Source of the DNA: Saccharomonospora viridis DSM 43017
Lineage (GTDB): Bacteria > Actinomycetota > Actinomycetes > Mycobacteriales > Pseudonocardiaceae
NCBI RefSeq assembly: GCF_000023865.1
Contig: NC_013159.1
Location: 3,188,001-3,252,000 of the forward strand
Direction of reading: 5' to 3'
DNA length: 64,000 bases
The translations under genes and the position numbers were made by a program. The notes under the pieces were generated by a model. It did not search any database and was not told the origin of the DNA. It saw only the letters and a list, made by a program, of their open reading frames with translations. Shown piece after piece: positions 26,894-35,085 of the stretch (position 1 is its first letter; each line of letters opens with the position of its first letter).

Positions 26894-29154
26894 ACGGCCC
26901 CCAGCAGCGTCGCACCGCGCACGGACCCCGGCGCGGAGGTGAGCACCAACACCGACCGCGCCGCGGTGAGCGCGTCGGGTTTGGTGAGGTAGTCCTCGAC
27001 TTTTCCGACCCGAGGCCGCGCCAGGTCCACGAGCGCGGGCGCCACGCCGTCACGGATCGCCAACGCCCCCAGCGCGAGGTTCAAAGCCCCCGTCGCCGAG
27101 CGCAGGTCTCCGGTCAGTCCCACAGACGCGGTGAGTGGCCCGCCCAAAGCGGCCGCCAGCACGGCGCGGGCTTCGGGGGTGTCATGCTCCCCGCCCACAG
27201 CCGAACCGACCACCAGGTCGACGTTCTCGGGTCCCACGGTGGCGATACCGCGTTCGACGAGCGCGACCTCGTCACCGCCGAGGTCGGAGCCGTGCGCCGA
27301 ACCCACGATCCGGGCATACGGCACGGCGCCGCGGTTCGCCGCGTGCTCGGCGGACTCCACCACCAGGCACACCGCGCCCGACGCCGTCGCCGCCGTGGGG
27401 GAGTCGGCGTCGTACGGCGTAATCGGGGTCACCGCGTCCCCGCCGTCCAACGCCTCGTCGGCGGCCACCACCAGCACCACGTCGGCCTTGCCGCAGCGGA
27501 TGGCCTCCACCGCGCAGTCCAGGGCGATCGACGCCGAGGCGTTACCGTTGCAGATCGTGGTCGTGACACCGCGCAGTCCCAGTGTCTGGCACACGGCGCC
27601 ACCGGTCGCGTTCAGCACCACGTTCGAAAAGCTCAACACCGCGGGCTTGTTGGGGTTGGCGAGCACGCTTTCGTCGAAGCCCAACGTGCTCTCCACCGAT
27701 CCCGCCGCGGTGGCGAAGATGACACCCACCTTCTCCAACGCCGCCCTGCCCAGCTTCAACCGCGCGTCCTCCCACGCCAAGCGGGAGGCGGCGATCGCCA
27801 TGCGCGACAAGCGGTTCATGTGGCGCCACAGCGACCGCGGCGCGAACGAACGACCGTCGAGCACGGGTTCGACGCCGATCTCCGCACCGCCCTCGGTCAG
27901 CGCCTGCGTGAGTCGGTCGACGCCGATGCCAAGTCCCAGCACCGGGCCGATCCCGGTGACGACCGTGTCCGCCGTGGGCAATTCGTCGTAGTCGCGGACC
28001 GGTCCGGGCTTTTTGAGCACGAGCGAGGCGTTGTTGCCACCGAACGCGTAGTTGTTGGACACGACGACGTCCATCGGCAGCGACCGAGCCGTGTTCGGCA
28101 CGAAGTCCAAAGTGGCCGCCGAGATCGCCTCGTCGGTGAAGCCGACCGTGGGCGGCGCGACACCGTGTCGGAGCGCGAGCACGCTGGCCACCGCCTCCAC
28201 GGCCCCCGCCGCACCCAACGTGTGTCCGATGAAGGACTTGATGCTGCTGGTCGGCACCTGCGCGGCGCGTTCGCCGAAGACGGTGCGCATGACCTTCTTC
28301 TCCATCGCGTCGTTGGCGGGTGTGCCGGTGCCGTGTCCGTTGACGTAGTCGACGTCGTCGGCAGACAGGCCCGCATCGGCCAGCGCCCGACGGACCGCGC
28401 TGACCCCGCCCCGCCCCGTGGGGTCCGGGGCGGTGGCGTGATAGGCGTCGGCCGACAACCCGTAACCCGCGACCTCGGCGAGGGGTTCCACGCCTCGGGC
28501 CAGCGCCCGGTCGAGCGGTTCCACGACCAGGAACGCCGCGCCCTCACCCAGGTTCAGCCCGTCGGACCGGCTGTACGGCGCGCACGGCTGCGAGCTGAGC
28601 GCCTGCAGCCCCGCGAAACCCGCGTACGTGCCGAACAACAGGGGGTCCACCCCACCGGCCAACACGACGTCCGCCTCACCGGTGAGGATCTTGTCCTTGG
28701 CGAGGCCGACGGCGTTGCCCCCGGCGGCACACGCCGTCGACACGAGGATGCGCGGTCCGCCCATGCCGAGGCGGGTCGCCACCGTGTCGGCGGTGGCGTG
28801 CATCGGCTGGTAAGCACCCTTGCCGTCGGGGGTGGCCTGGCATTTACCCAGGACCAACCCGAACCGATCGGTGGGCAGGTCACCGAGGCCGGCGTGCGCC
28901 AGAGCCTGACGCGCCGCCACCAACGCCAGTCGGGCCGTCCGGTCCAGCGAACGGTCCTCCTCGGGCAACTGCCCGTCGATCCACTCGTCGGGGACCTGCC
29001 CGGCGAAACGAGCCTCGAACGCGGAGAACCGCTCGTCATGCACCGCGGTGATGCCCGACTCGCCCGCCAGCAACCGCTGCCAGAACTCGTCGGCGTCACG
29101 ACCCACCGCGCAGATCACCCCGACACCTGTGATGACCACAGGGCGCAGCACCAT
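26890..29154 (-). CDS. Fused ketosynthase and chain-length-factor-like protein
   Basis: A 754-residue protein with two thiolase-fold halves. Residues 1-385 are an intact condensing enzyme, with Cys142 in STACAAGG, His274 in NGHGTGTP and Lys306/His311 in SSIKSFIGHTLG. Residues about 398-754 are a second ketosynthase fold without the triad. By hand alignment Asn538 takes the Cys position (a Cys lies three residues earlier), Ser651 takes the first His and Asp683 the second (GLTGDLRSATGA). This is the arrangement of a type II KS-alpha/CLF heterodimer made as one chain. With ACP, MAT, KR and DH genes beside it, it should build a reduced or polyene chain. Confidence 0.9.
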   Translation of the reverse strand: MVLRPVVITGVGVICAVGRDADEFWQRLLAGESGITAVHDERFSAFEARFAGQVPDEWIDGQLPEEDRSLDRTARLALVAARQALAHAGLGDLPTDRFGLVLGKCQATPDGKGAYQPMHATADTVATRLGMGGPRILVSTACAAGGNAVGLAKDKILTGEADVVLAGGVDPLLFGTYAGFAGLQALSSQPCAPYSRSDGLNLGEGAAFLVVEPLDRALARGVEPLAEVAGYGLSADAYHATAPDPTGRGGVSAVRRALADAGLSADDVDYVNGHGTGTPANDAMEKKVMRTVFGERAAQVPTSSIKSFIGHTLGAAGAVEAVASVLALRHGVAPPTVGFTDEAISAATLDFVPNTARSLPMDVVVSNNYAFGGNNASLVLKKPGPVRDYDELPTADTVVTGIGPVLGLGIGVDRLTQALTEGGAEIGVEPVLDGRSFAPRSLWRHMNRLSRMAIAASRLAWEDARLKLGRAALEKVGVIFATAAGSVESTLGFDESVLANPNKPAVLSFSNVVLNATGGAVCQTLGLRGVTTTICNGNASASIALDCAVEAIRCGKADVVLVVAADEALDGGDAVTPITPYDADSPTAATASGAVCLVVESAEHAANRGAVPYARIVGSAHGSDLGGDEVALVERGIATVGPENVDLVVGSAVGGEHDTPEARAVLAAALGGPLTASVGLTGDLRSATGALNLALGALAIRDGVAPALVDLARPRVGKVEDYLTKPDALTAARSVLVLTSAPGSVRGATLLGAV

Positions 29155-29181
29155 GTTCGCTCCTCACTCGCCCCCGGGGGA

Positions 29182-30261
29182 TCAGATGATCGGGGTGCTC
29201 CAGCTCTTCGGCGTGATGTACGGGCTCGTCAACGTGGTCACCTCGGCGTCACCGACCGACAGGGTCAGCCCGGCGGCCGCCACATCGGGTTCGACCCTGG
29301 CCAGGCCCAGCGGGGCGTCGAGAGCGATGCTGCGAACGGCGTGGACGACCTCGCCGACCCGCTCCCCGCCGATCGTCACCGGTGTTCCGGGTTCGGGCAC
29401 CGACTCCCCGCCGGAGAAGCCGATCGTGCGCCGCTTCGCGGGCGCGTTGAACGCGGCCAGCACGGCGTCCCTGCCGAGGAAGTCCTCCTTGGTGATGTCC
29501 ACCAACCAGTTCGCGCCCATCTCCACGATGTCGGCGCTACCCGCCTCGTGCCGCACGACCGGTTGCCGGACTTCGAGCATCGCCAGTTCCAACGCCTCGT
29601 AGCCCGCGGGAGCGGCTTCCGCCACGGCCTTGTGCCACAACTTCTCGGCCGAGTCCGCCGACACGATCACCTTGTAGCCGTACTCCGCGGTCGACCCCGT
29701 ACGCGCGAAGACGATCTCCTCGCCGTCCCATGTCGTGTCGACCACGGACTCGAACGGCAACGCGGCCAGTTCCGCGTCGATGAGCCTGCCGACCACACCC
29801 CACGCATAGGGGCCTTCCAAGGCGAACAACGCGAGTTCGCCGGTGCGGTCGGTGATCGTCACGTCGTCACCGGCCTGCGCACGCAGGTGCTCCAACAGTC
29901 GGTCACCGAAGCCGACGGAGCTCTCCAGCAGCAGGCCGTCCTCCCTGCCCCACACGACGACCTGGTCCACGACGGTTCCCTCGGCGTCGAGCACGAGACT
30001 GGTCATGCACCGTTCGTCGGTGAGGTACTCGACGTCCCGGGCGAGCACCCGCTGCGCGTACTCGGTCGCGCCGTCACCCGTGACCTCGATCAGCCGGACG
30101 CCCGAGAGGTCGAACACGGCGGCCCGGTTGCGGATCGCCTCGTACTCCTGCTCCAGGGTCGAGTAACGCAAGGCGACGTCCGCCTCGCCGACGGTGCCGT
30201 ACACCGTCCCTTCGGGATGCACGGAACGCAGTGGTGACGTCAGGTTTGGCGTGTCATTCAC
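29182..30261 (-). CDS. GcvT-like (aminomethyltransferase-fold) protein
   Basis: A 359-residue protein with the GcvT/YgfZ fold: AVFDLSGVRLIEVTGDGATEYAQRVLARDV near residues 50-80 and LDITKEDFLGRDA-like segments (VDITKEDFLGRDAVL) in the second half, then a C-terminal barrel. The family transfers or removes one-carbon units on tetrahydrofolate. It lies between the ketosynthase and dehydratase genes. Glycine cleavage is unlikely, as no partner genes are present. O- or N-demethylation, C1 transfer or a non-folate role are open. The GTG start at 30261 is seven bases after the dehydratase stop. Confidence 0.75.
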   Translation of the reverse strand: MNDTPNLTSPLRSVHPEGTVYGTVGEADVALRYSTLEQEYEAIRNRAAVFDLSGVRLIEVTGDGATEYAQRVLARDVEYLTDERCMTSLVLDAEGTVVDQVVVWGREDGLLLESSVGFGDRLLEHLRAQAGDDVTITDRTGELALFALEGPYAWGVVGRLIDAELAALPFESVVDTTWDGEEIVFARTGSTAEYGYKVIVSADSAEKLWHKAVAEAAPAGYEALELAMLEVRQPVVRHEAGSADIVEMGANWLVDITKEDFLGRDAVLAAFNAPAKRRTIGFSGGESVPEPGTPVTIGGERVGEVVHAVRSIALDAPLGLARVEPDVAAAGLTLSVGDAEVTTLTSPYITPKSWSTPII

Positions 30262-30268
30262 GGGATCT

Positions 30269-30748
30269 TCAGACCTTTCCGTTCGAACTGGTGGCGGCCG
30301 GGTCGGCGATCGTGATCGACCCTTCGGCGACGAGGACGCCGTCCACTCGAGCGTTGACCTTGTACTCGCAGAACCCTCGTCCTCCCGCACTCCGCTCCGA
30401 CGTCAGCAGCAGGGAATCGCCCGGCCGCACTGGGCGTCGGAACCTCATCGAGCGCACTCCGGCCAGATATCCGATGGGACCAGCACCGGCGAGAGCGAAG
30501 ACCACTCCGGACAGTTGTGCCAGTGCTTCGACCACCAACACGCCGGGGAACACGGCGGCGGTCGGGAAATGTCCCTGAAACCACGGTTCCGCGGCGGTGA
30601 CGTTCTTGACCCCGACGGCCCGGACCCCGGGCTCCGCCCGCTCGACCCGGTCGAGCAGCAGCATCGGCCACCGGTGCGGCAGGATCTCCCGGATCCGGTC
30701 GTTGTCCAGGTCCGTCACCACGGACGCCGGTTCGCTCGTCGTCGTCAT
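30269..30748 (-). CDS. FabZ-like 3-hydroxyacyl-ACP dehydratase
   Basis: A 159-residue hot-dog-fold dehydratase. The signatures are LPHRWPMLLLDRV at residues 24-36, His60 in QGHFP and Glu74 in VVEALAQ, the catalytic pair of FabZ. It removes water from the ketoreduced chain to give an alkene. No enoyl reductase is visible in the operon, so double bonds may be kept. The ATG at 30748 overlaps the ACP stop. Confidence 0.92.
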   Translation of the reverse strand: MTTTSEPASVVTDLDNDRIREILPHRWPMLLLDRVERAEPGVRAVGVKNVTAAEPWFQGHFPTAAVFPGVLVVEALAQLSGVVFALAGAGPIGYLAGVRSMRFRRPVRPGDSLLLTSERSAGGRGFCEYKVNARVDGVLVAEGSITIADPAATSSNGKV

Positions 30749-31065
30749 ACCGAGCCGCCGACGGTGGGCTGCGCGGGCTCCGTCTTCGGCAGGTCCGGAT
30801 TGACGTACTCGGCCAGCCGCGACACGGAACCGAACACCGACATGTCGCTGTCGTAGAGCGCCACACCGAACTCGGCCTCGATGGCGACGTAGAGTTCGAG
30901 CACGTCGAGGCTGTCGAGTTCGAGACCCCGCCCGAACAGCGGCTGGTCGTCGGTGATCCACTCGGGTTCGATGGGCAGGTCGAGACGCGAGACGATCATC
31001 TTCTTGATCTGGGAGCAGGTCTGCTGCCGTGCTGCCGCGGCGGCACGGATTTCGTCGATGGTCAC
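30745..31065 (-). CDS. Acyl carrier protein
   Basis: A 106-residue ACP with the phosphopantetheine attachment Ser52 in LELDSLDVLELYVAIE. It is longer than housekeeping AcpP because of N- and C-terminal tails (the last 15 residues are Pro-rich). It is the only carrier protein in the cluster and is flanked by the KR and DH genes. It should carry the growing chain of the fused KS/CLF. Confidence 0.93.
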   Translation of the reverse strand: MTIDEIRAAAAARQQTCSQIKKMIVSRLDLPIEPEWITDDQPLFGRGLELDSLDVLELYVAIEAEFGVALYDSDMSVFGSVSRLAEYVNPDLPKTEPAQPTVGGSV

Positions 31066-31090
31066 GATCTCCTCCGGAGGTGTGTGCTGC

Positions 31091-31837
31091 TCAGCCGAGC
31101 CCGCCGCCGTTGGCGACGAAAATCTCGCTGGTGATGTAGGAAGCCCGATCAGAGGCGAGGAAGGTCACCAGATGCGCGATCTCCTCGGGCCGTCCCATCC
31201 GCCCGAGGCGGATACGGGAGGTGTAGTTCTCCCGCAGTTTCTTGGGGATCATCCTGGTCATGTCCGTCTCGACGAAGCCGGGCGCGACCACGTTGACCCG
31301 GACCCCGTAGGGGGCGGCCTCGTAGGACAGTGCCTTGCTGAACGCGATGATCGCTCCCTTGGACGCGACGTAGTTGGTCTGTCCCGGGAAACCGCCGTCG
31401 AGCCCACTGCTCGAACTGAGGGTCACGATGGCCCCGCGGCGCTGGTGCTGCATGATGCGCAACGCCTCGCGACAGGCGAGGAACGTGCCCTTCATGTTGA
31501 TGTCCATGGTCTCCGTGAACAGATCGCTGCTCATCGCCACCAGGTGTTTGTCCCGCGTGACCCCCGCGCTGGTGACGAGGACGTCGAGCCTGCCGTGTTC
31601 GGAACGCAGCGACCGGAACATCTCGCGGACGGCTGCTTCGTCGGTGACGTCGGCCTGGGCGAGCGACGCCGAGCCGCCGTTCGCCTCGATCTGCGACACG
31701 AGTTCCTTGGCCTGGTCCTCCGAACGGGAGTAGTTGATCACTACGTGGTTCCCGTGGGCGGCGAGGTCGAGCGCGACCGCCCGACCGATACCCCGGGACC
31801 CACCAGTGACCAGTGCGACCGAGCCTGCTGCGAACAT
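31091..31837 (-). CDS. 3-oxoacyl-ACP reductase (FabG-type SDR)
   Basis: A 248-residue short-chain dehydrogenase. The NADP motif is TGGSRGIG near residue 15, the catalytic Ser lies in SSSSGLDG, and YVASK supplies Tyr and Lys. The C-terminus is typical of FabG. It is the first gene of the 17-gene operon. I chose the ATG at 31837 with a TGGAG site; the GTG at 31849 overlaps that site. It reduces the beta-keto group after each condensation. Confidence 0.93.
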   Translation of the reverse strand: MFAAGSVALVTGGSRGIGRAVALDLAAHGNHVVINYSRSEDQAKELVSQIEANGGSASLAQADVTDEAAVREMFRSLRSEHGRLDVLVTSAGVTRDKHLVAMSSDLFTETMDINMKGTFLACREALRIMQHQRRGAIVTLSSSSGLDGGFPGQTNYVASKGAIIAFSKALSYEAAPYGVRVNVVAPGFVETDMTRMIPKKLRENYTSRIRLGRMGRPEEIAHLVTFLASDRASYITSEIFVANGGGLG

Positions 31838-31979
31838 CCGTGACTCCACAATGGTTTCGGCGCTGTCGAACCGCGCCCGCCGATGTGCTCGGCCACGGTA
31901 CTGAATCGACCTTTCACGGACTTATCACGCGAATATCAGCTCCTTGACCGGGCTTCTCCCGGTGCTCCACGCTGGGCGC
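31838..31979. promoter_or_regulatory. Divergent promoter region of the polyketide operon and the monooxygenase
   Basis: This 142-bp gap separates two divergently read genes and must hold the promoter of the 15.6-kb operon. It contains an AT-rich stretch (around 31915-31945), but I could not assign -10/-35 boxes. It lacks the CCCCTA motif found at the sugar promoters. Confidence 0.5.
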
Positions 31980-33611
31980 ATGGCTGACATCGAGGTGGAC
32001 GTCCTCATCGTCGGCGGAGGGCCCGTCGGCCTCACCGCGTCACTGGAGTGCTCCCGACACGGATTGACCTCGTTGTTGGTCGAACGCCACGAAGGCACGT
32101 CGATCTTCCCCAAGGCACGGCTCGTGTCCACGCGCACCATGGAACTGGTGCGTTCCTGGGGACTGCAGGACGAGGTGGAACGACTGGGACTGCCCAGAGA
32201 GGACAGTCTCGCCGTCGGGGTGGGCAGTTCGCTCACGGCCGACGACTTCCACCGGGAGGTCGCTCCGATCGAGGAGGACGCCCCGCAAAGCCCCACCTAC
32301 ACCTACATCTGCGCCCAGGACAAGTTCGAGGTCGTCCTCAAGCGCATGGCCGAGTCGATGCCGGGGGCCGACGTCCGTTTCGCCACGGTGATGCGGTCAC
32401 TGACGCAGGACGCCGACGGCGTCAGCGCGGTCGTGGAATCGGCGTCGGGCACGGACACGGTCCGCGCCTCCTACGTGGTGGCAGCCGACGGTGCCCGCAG
32501 CGGTATCCGACAGCAGCTGGGCATCGGCATGGAGGGACCACCACCGCTGGGACACATGATCAGCATCATGTTCGACGCCGACCTCCTCCCGCTGCTGCGC
32601 GACCGGATGTGCGCGCTCTACTTCCTGCGCAGCTCCATCCCGTGCGCGGTCGAGGCCGTCGACAACCAGCGTCGCTGGATCGTCCAAACCGGTTACGACC
32701 CCGAGGAGGGCGGCAGCGCGGCCGACTTCACCCCGGAATTCTGCGTGCGCATCGTGCGGGAGGCCGTCGGTGTGCCGGATTTGGACGTTGAGCTCGTGGG
32801 CATCATGCCGTGGCTGCAACAGGCGGTGACGGCGGAACGGTTCCGCGACGGGCGGATCTTCCTCGCCGGGGACGCGGCCCACGTCTCCACCCCGCAGGGC
32901 GGTTTCGGCATGAACTGCGGTATCCAGGACTCCCACAACCTGGTGTGGAAGCTCGCGGCGGTCCTGAAGGGACTCGCGGGCGAGGAACTGCTCGACACCT
33001 ATTCCGCCGAACGGCACCCCATCGGCCAACGCACGGTCGCCGAAAGCCTCGCCAACGCCTACATCACCTTCCGGATGATGGAGGGTGAGCTGACGATGAA
33101 GGAGGCCATCACGCTGCAGGCCGGCAGGCGGTGCAGTGAGGGTCTGGTGCTCGGCTTCCACTACGACTCGGCCGCGGTCATCCCGGACGGGACCCCGCCT
33201 CCCGAACCCGACGACCCGTATCGCACCTACGTGCCCACGGCACGGCCGGGACACCGGGCTCCGCACGTGGTCGTCAACCGCAACGGCACCCCCATGTCCA
33301 CACTCGACCTGATGGGAACCGGTTTCACGCTGTTCACCCCGGACGGCAGTGGCTGGGCCCAGGCGGCCAAGGAAGCCCACGCGCGCACCGGTGTCCACGT
33401 GGTGCCCATCGAGATCTCCCCGGACGGGAACGGGACCAGTCCGATCGTCTCGTCGCAGTGGGCCGAGACCTACGGCGTCGGCCCCACCGGGGCGGTGCTG
33501 ATCCGGCCCGACGGACACGTCGCGTGGCGCATTGCCGAGTGGTCGACCGACGCCTCCGCGGCCGACACGCTGGTGACCGTGCTGGACACCGTCCTCATGC
33601 GGGCACGGTAG
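31980..33611 (+). CDS. FAD-dependent aromatic hydroxylase-type monooxygenase
   Basis: A 543-residue class A flavin monooxygenase. The FAD motif VLIVGGGPVGL is at residues 8-18, the DG motif is VVAADGARSGIRQQLG and the GD motif IFLAGDAAHVSTPQGGFGMN. A C-terminal thioredoxin-like domain follows (about residues 400-543), as in polyketide hydroxylases such as PgaE. I chose the ATG at 31980. Such enzymes hydroxylate, epoxidise or cleave polyketide rings, an epoxide being a possible substrate for the epoxide-hydrolase-like protein. Its end overlaps the convergent SARP gene by 17 bases. Confidence 0.9.
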   Translation: MADIEVDVLIVGGGPVGLTASLECSRHGLTSLLVERHEGTSIFPKARLVSTRTMELVRSWGLQDEVERLGLPREDSLAVGVGSSLTADDFHREVAPIEEDAPQSPTYTYICAQDKFEVVLKRMAESMPGADVRFATVMRSLTQDADGVSAVVESASGTDTVRASYVVAADGARSGIRQQLGIGMEGPPPLGHMISIMFDADLLPLLRDRMCALYFLRSSIPCAVEAVDNQRRWIVQTGYDPEEGGSAADFTPEFCVRIVREAVGVPDLDVELVGIMPWLQQAVTAERFRDGRIFLAGDAAHVSTPQGGFGMNCGIQDSHNLVWKLAAVLKGLAGEELLDTYSAERHPIGQRTVAESLANAYITFRMMEGELTMKEAITLQAGRRCSEGLVLGFHYDSAAVIPDGTPPPEPDDPYRTYVPTARPGHRAPHVVVNRNGTPMSTLDLMGTGFTLFTPDGSGWAQAAKEAHARTGVHVVPIEISPDGNGTSPIVSSQWAETYGVGPTGAVLIRPDGHVAWRIAEWSTDASAADTLVTVLDTVLMRAR

Positions 33612-35085
33612 GCCATTGCGCCCGGCAGACCGGGGACGTGGACGTGTCGGCTCCGGCCGCGGCACGTCGAAGCGACAGCGGGTTCCCACCCGCCCGCTGC
33701 GTGATGCGCAGCGCTTCCCGGGGACGCCGATGCAACCAGTCCTCACCCAACAGCAGGGTGAGCAGTTCCCGCGACTCCCCCGGCGGCAACGGTCCGAGGA
33801 CACACCGCCGCGCCCCCTGCCGGACGACCAGGTCGTGCAACGGGTCGCGGCTGGTGATCACCACTCGGCAGTCGGCGCATCCGGGCAGAAGCGGCAACAC
33901 CTGGGCCGCGTCGGCGGCGTCGTCGAGCACCACGAGCAGTCGTTTCCGGGCGATCGTACTGCGGTAGAGCGCGGCTTTCCCGTCCACATCGTCTGGGACC
34001 GCCTGCGGCGGCACTCCGAGAGCGTGCAGGAACCGGTCGAGGACCACCGACGTGGACACCGGCCGACCCCGGGCGTCCCGCAGGGTGGCGAAGAGCTGCC
34101 CGGATGGGAACCGTTCCCGCCGTTGATGTGCCCAGTGCAGCGCGAGCGCCGTCTTGCCGACCTCCTCCGGTCCGCTCAACACCATCGTCCCGGGAACGTC
34201 CGGACGGTCGGCGAGTGCGTCGTCGAGAGCCCGTAACTCCCGGCGACGGCCGGCGAAGGGCATCGGCTGCCGGGGTAGTTGGGAGGGCACGGTGGCGCGC
34301 ATCGGTTCCGCAGCCGGGGACGACGTGGCCGGTGACAACGCGGGGGAGTCCCGCAGGATCCGTTCGTGGAGCTCGCGCAGCTCGGGCCCCGGTTCGAGAC
34401 CGACCTGCTCCACCAACACCCTGCGGGCTTCCTGATAGGTCCGCAACGCCTCGGCACGTCGCCCCGACCGGTACTGGGCCAGCATGAGCTGGGCCCGGGC
34501 GCGTTCCCGCAGTGGCTGTTCGGCCACGACGGCGGACAGTTCGGTGACGATCCGGTCGTGCCTGCCGAGCTGGAGTTCCAGATCCGCACACGTCTCCACC
34601 GCGTCGAGCCGGGCCTCCTGCAGCCGGTGCGCCTCGGCACGCATCCCGGGCAGGTTCTCGAACGGCACGCCCCGCCACAGCCCCAACGCTTCCCGCAGCA
34701 ACGTCACGGCGACGAGCCGGTCACCCGCAGCGGCTTTCGCCGCGGCCCGCGCTGTCAGGGAGCCGAACCGAAGCCAGTCCGCGGTCTGTTCGTCCAGGCG
34801 GATGAGGTAGCCGGGACTGGCGGTGTCGATGGCTTTGTCCAGTCCCACGACGCTGAGCGCACGACGTAACCGGGACACGCAGATGGCCACCTGGCTTCGA
34901 GCGCTGGCGGGTGGTTCCCCGCCCCAGATGGCACCGATCAACCGGTCGACGCTGACGACCCGGTTCGCGTCCAGTACGAGACTGGCCAAAACGGCCTGTT
35001 CCCGGGCCCCTCCCGTCCAGATCTCACGCCCGGCCTGGACGACCCGGACGGGGCCCATGATCTGGATCTGTACCGGGCCGGTCAT
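33595..35085 (-). CDS. SARP-family pathway regulator with NB-ARC domain
   Basis: A 496-residue regulator. Residues 1-95 are an OmpR-like winged helix (REQAVLASLVLDANRVVSVD), followed to about residue 245 by the bacterial transcriptional activator domain (LREALGLWRGVPFENLPG). After a Pro-rich linker comes an NTPase domain with Walker A GPEEVGKTALAL and Walker B LLVVLDDA. It lacks the long TPR tail of larger SARPs. The ATG overlaps the glycosyltransferase stop by one base. It probably activates the cluster. Confidence 0.93.
   Translation of the reverse strand: MTGPVQIQIMGPVRVVQAGREIWTGGAREQAVLASLVLDANRVVSVDRLIGAIWGGEPPASARSQVAICVSRLRRALSVVGLDKAIDTASPGYLIRLDEQTADWLRFGSLTARAAAKAAAGDRLVAVTLLREALGLWRGVPFENLPGMRAEAHRLQEARLDAVETCADLELQLGRHDRIVTELSAVVAEQPLRERARAQLMLAQYRSGRRAEALRTYQEARRVLVEQVGLEPGPELRELHERILRDSPALSPATSSPAAEPMRATVPSQLPRQPMPFAGRRRELRALDDALADRPDVPGTMVLSGPEEVGKTALALHWAHQRRERFPSGQLFATLRDARGRPVSTSVVLDRFLHALGVPPQAVPDDVDGKAALYRSTIARKRLLVVLDDAADAAQVLPLLPGCADCRVVITSRDPLHDLVVRQGARRCVLGPLPPGESRELLTLLLGEDWLHRRPREALRITQRAGGNPLSLRRAAAGADTSTSPVCRAQWPTVPA

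Noticed and set aside
26881-30237. An uninterrupted plus-strand frame of 1118 codons
   Set aside because: It is antisense to the KS-CLF and GcvT-like genes, His/Arg-rich and without any family motif. Long antisense frames are expected at this GC content.
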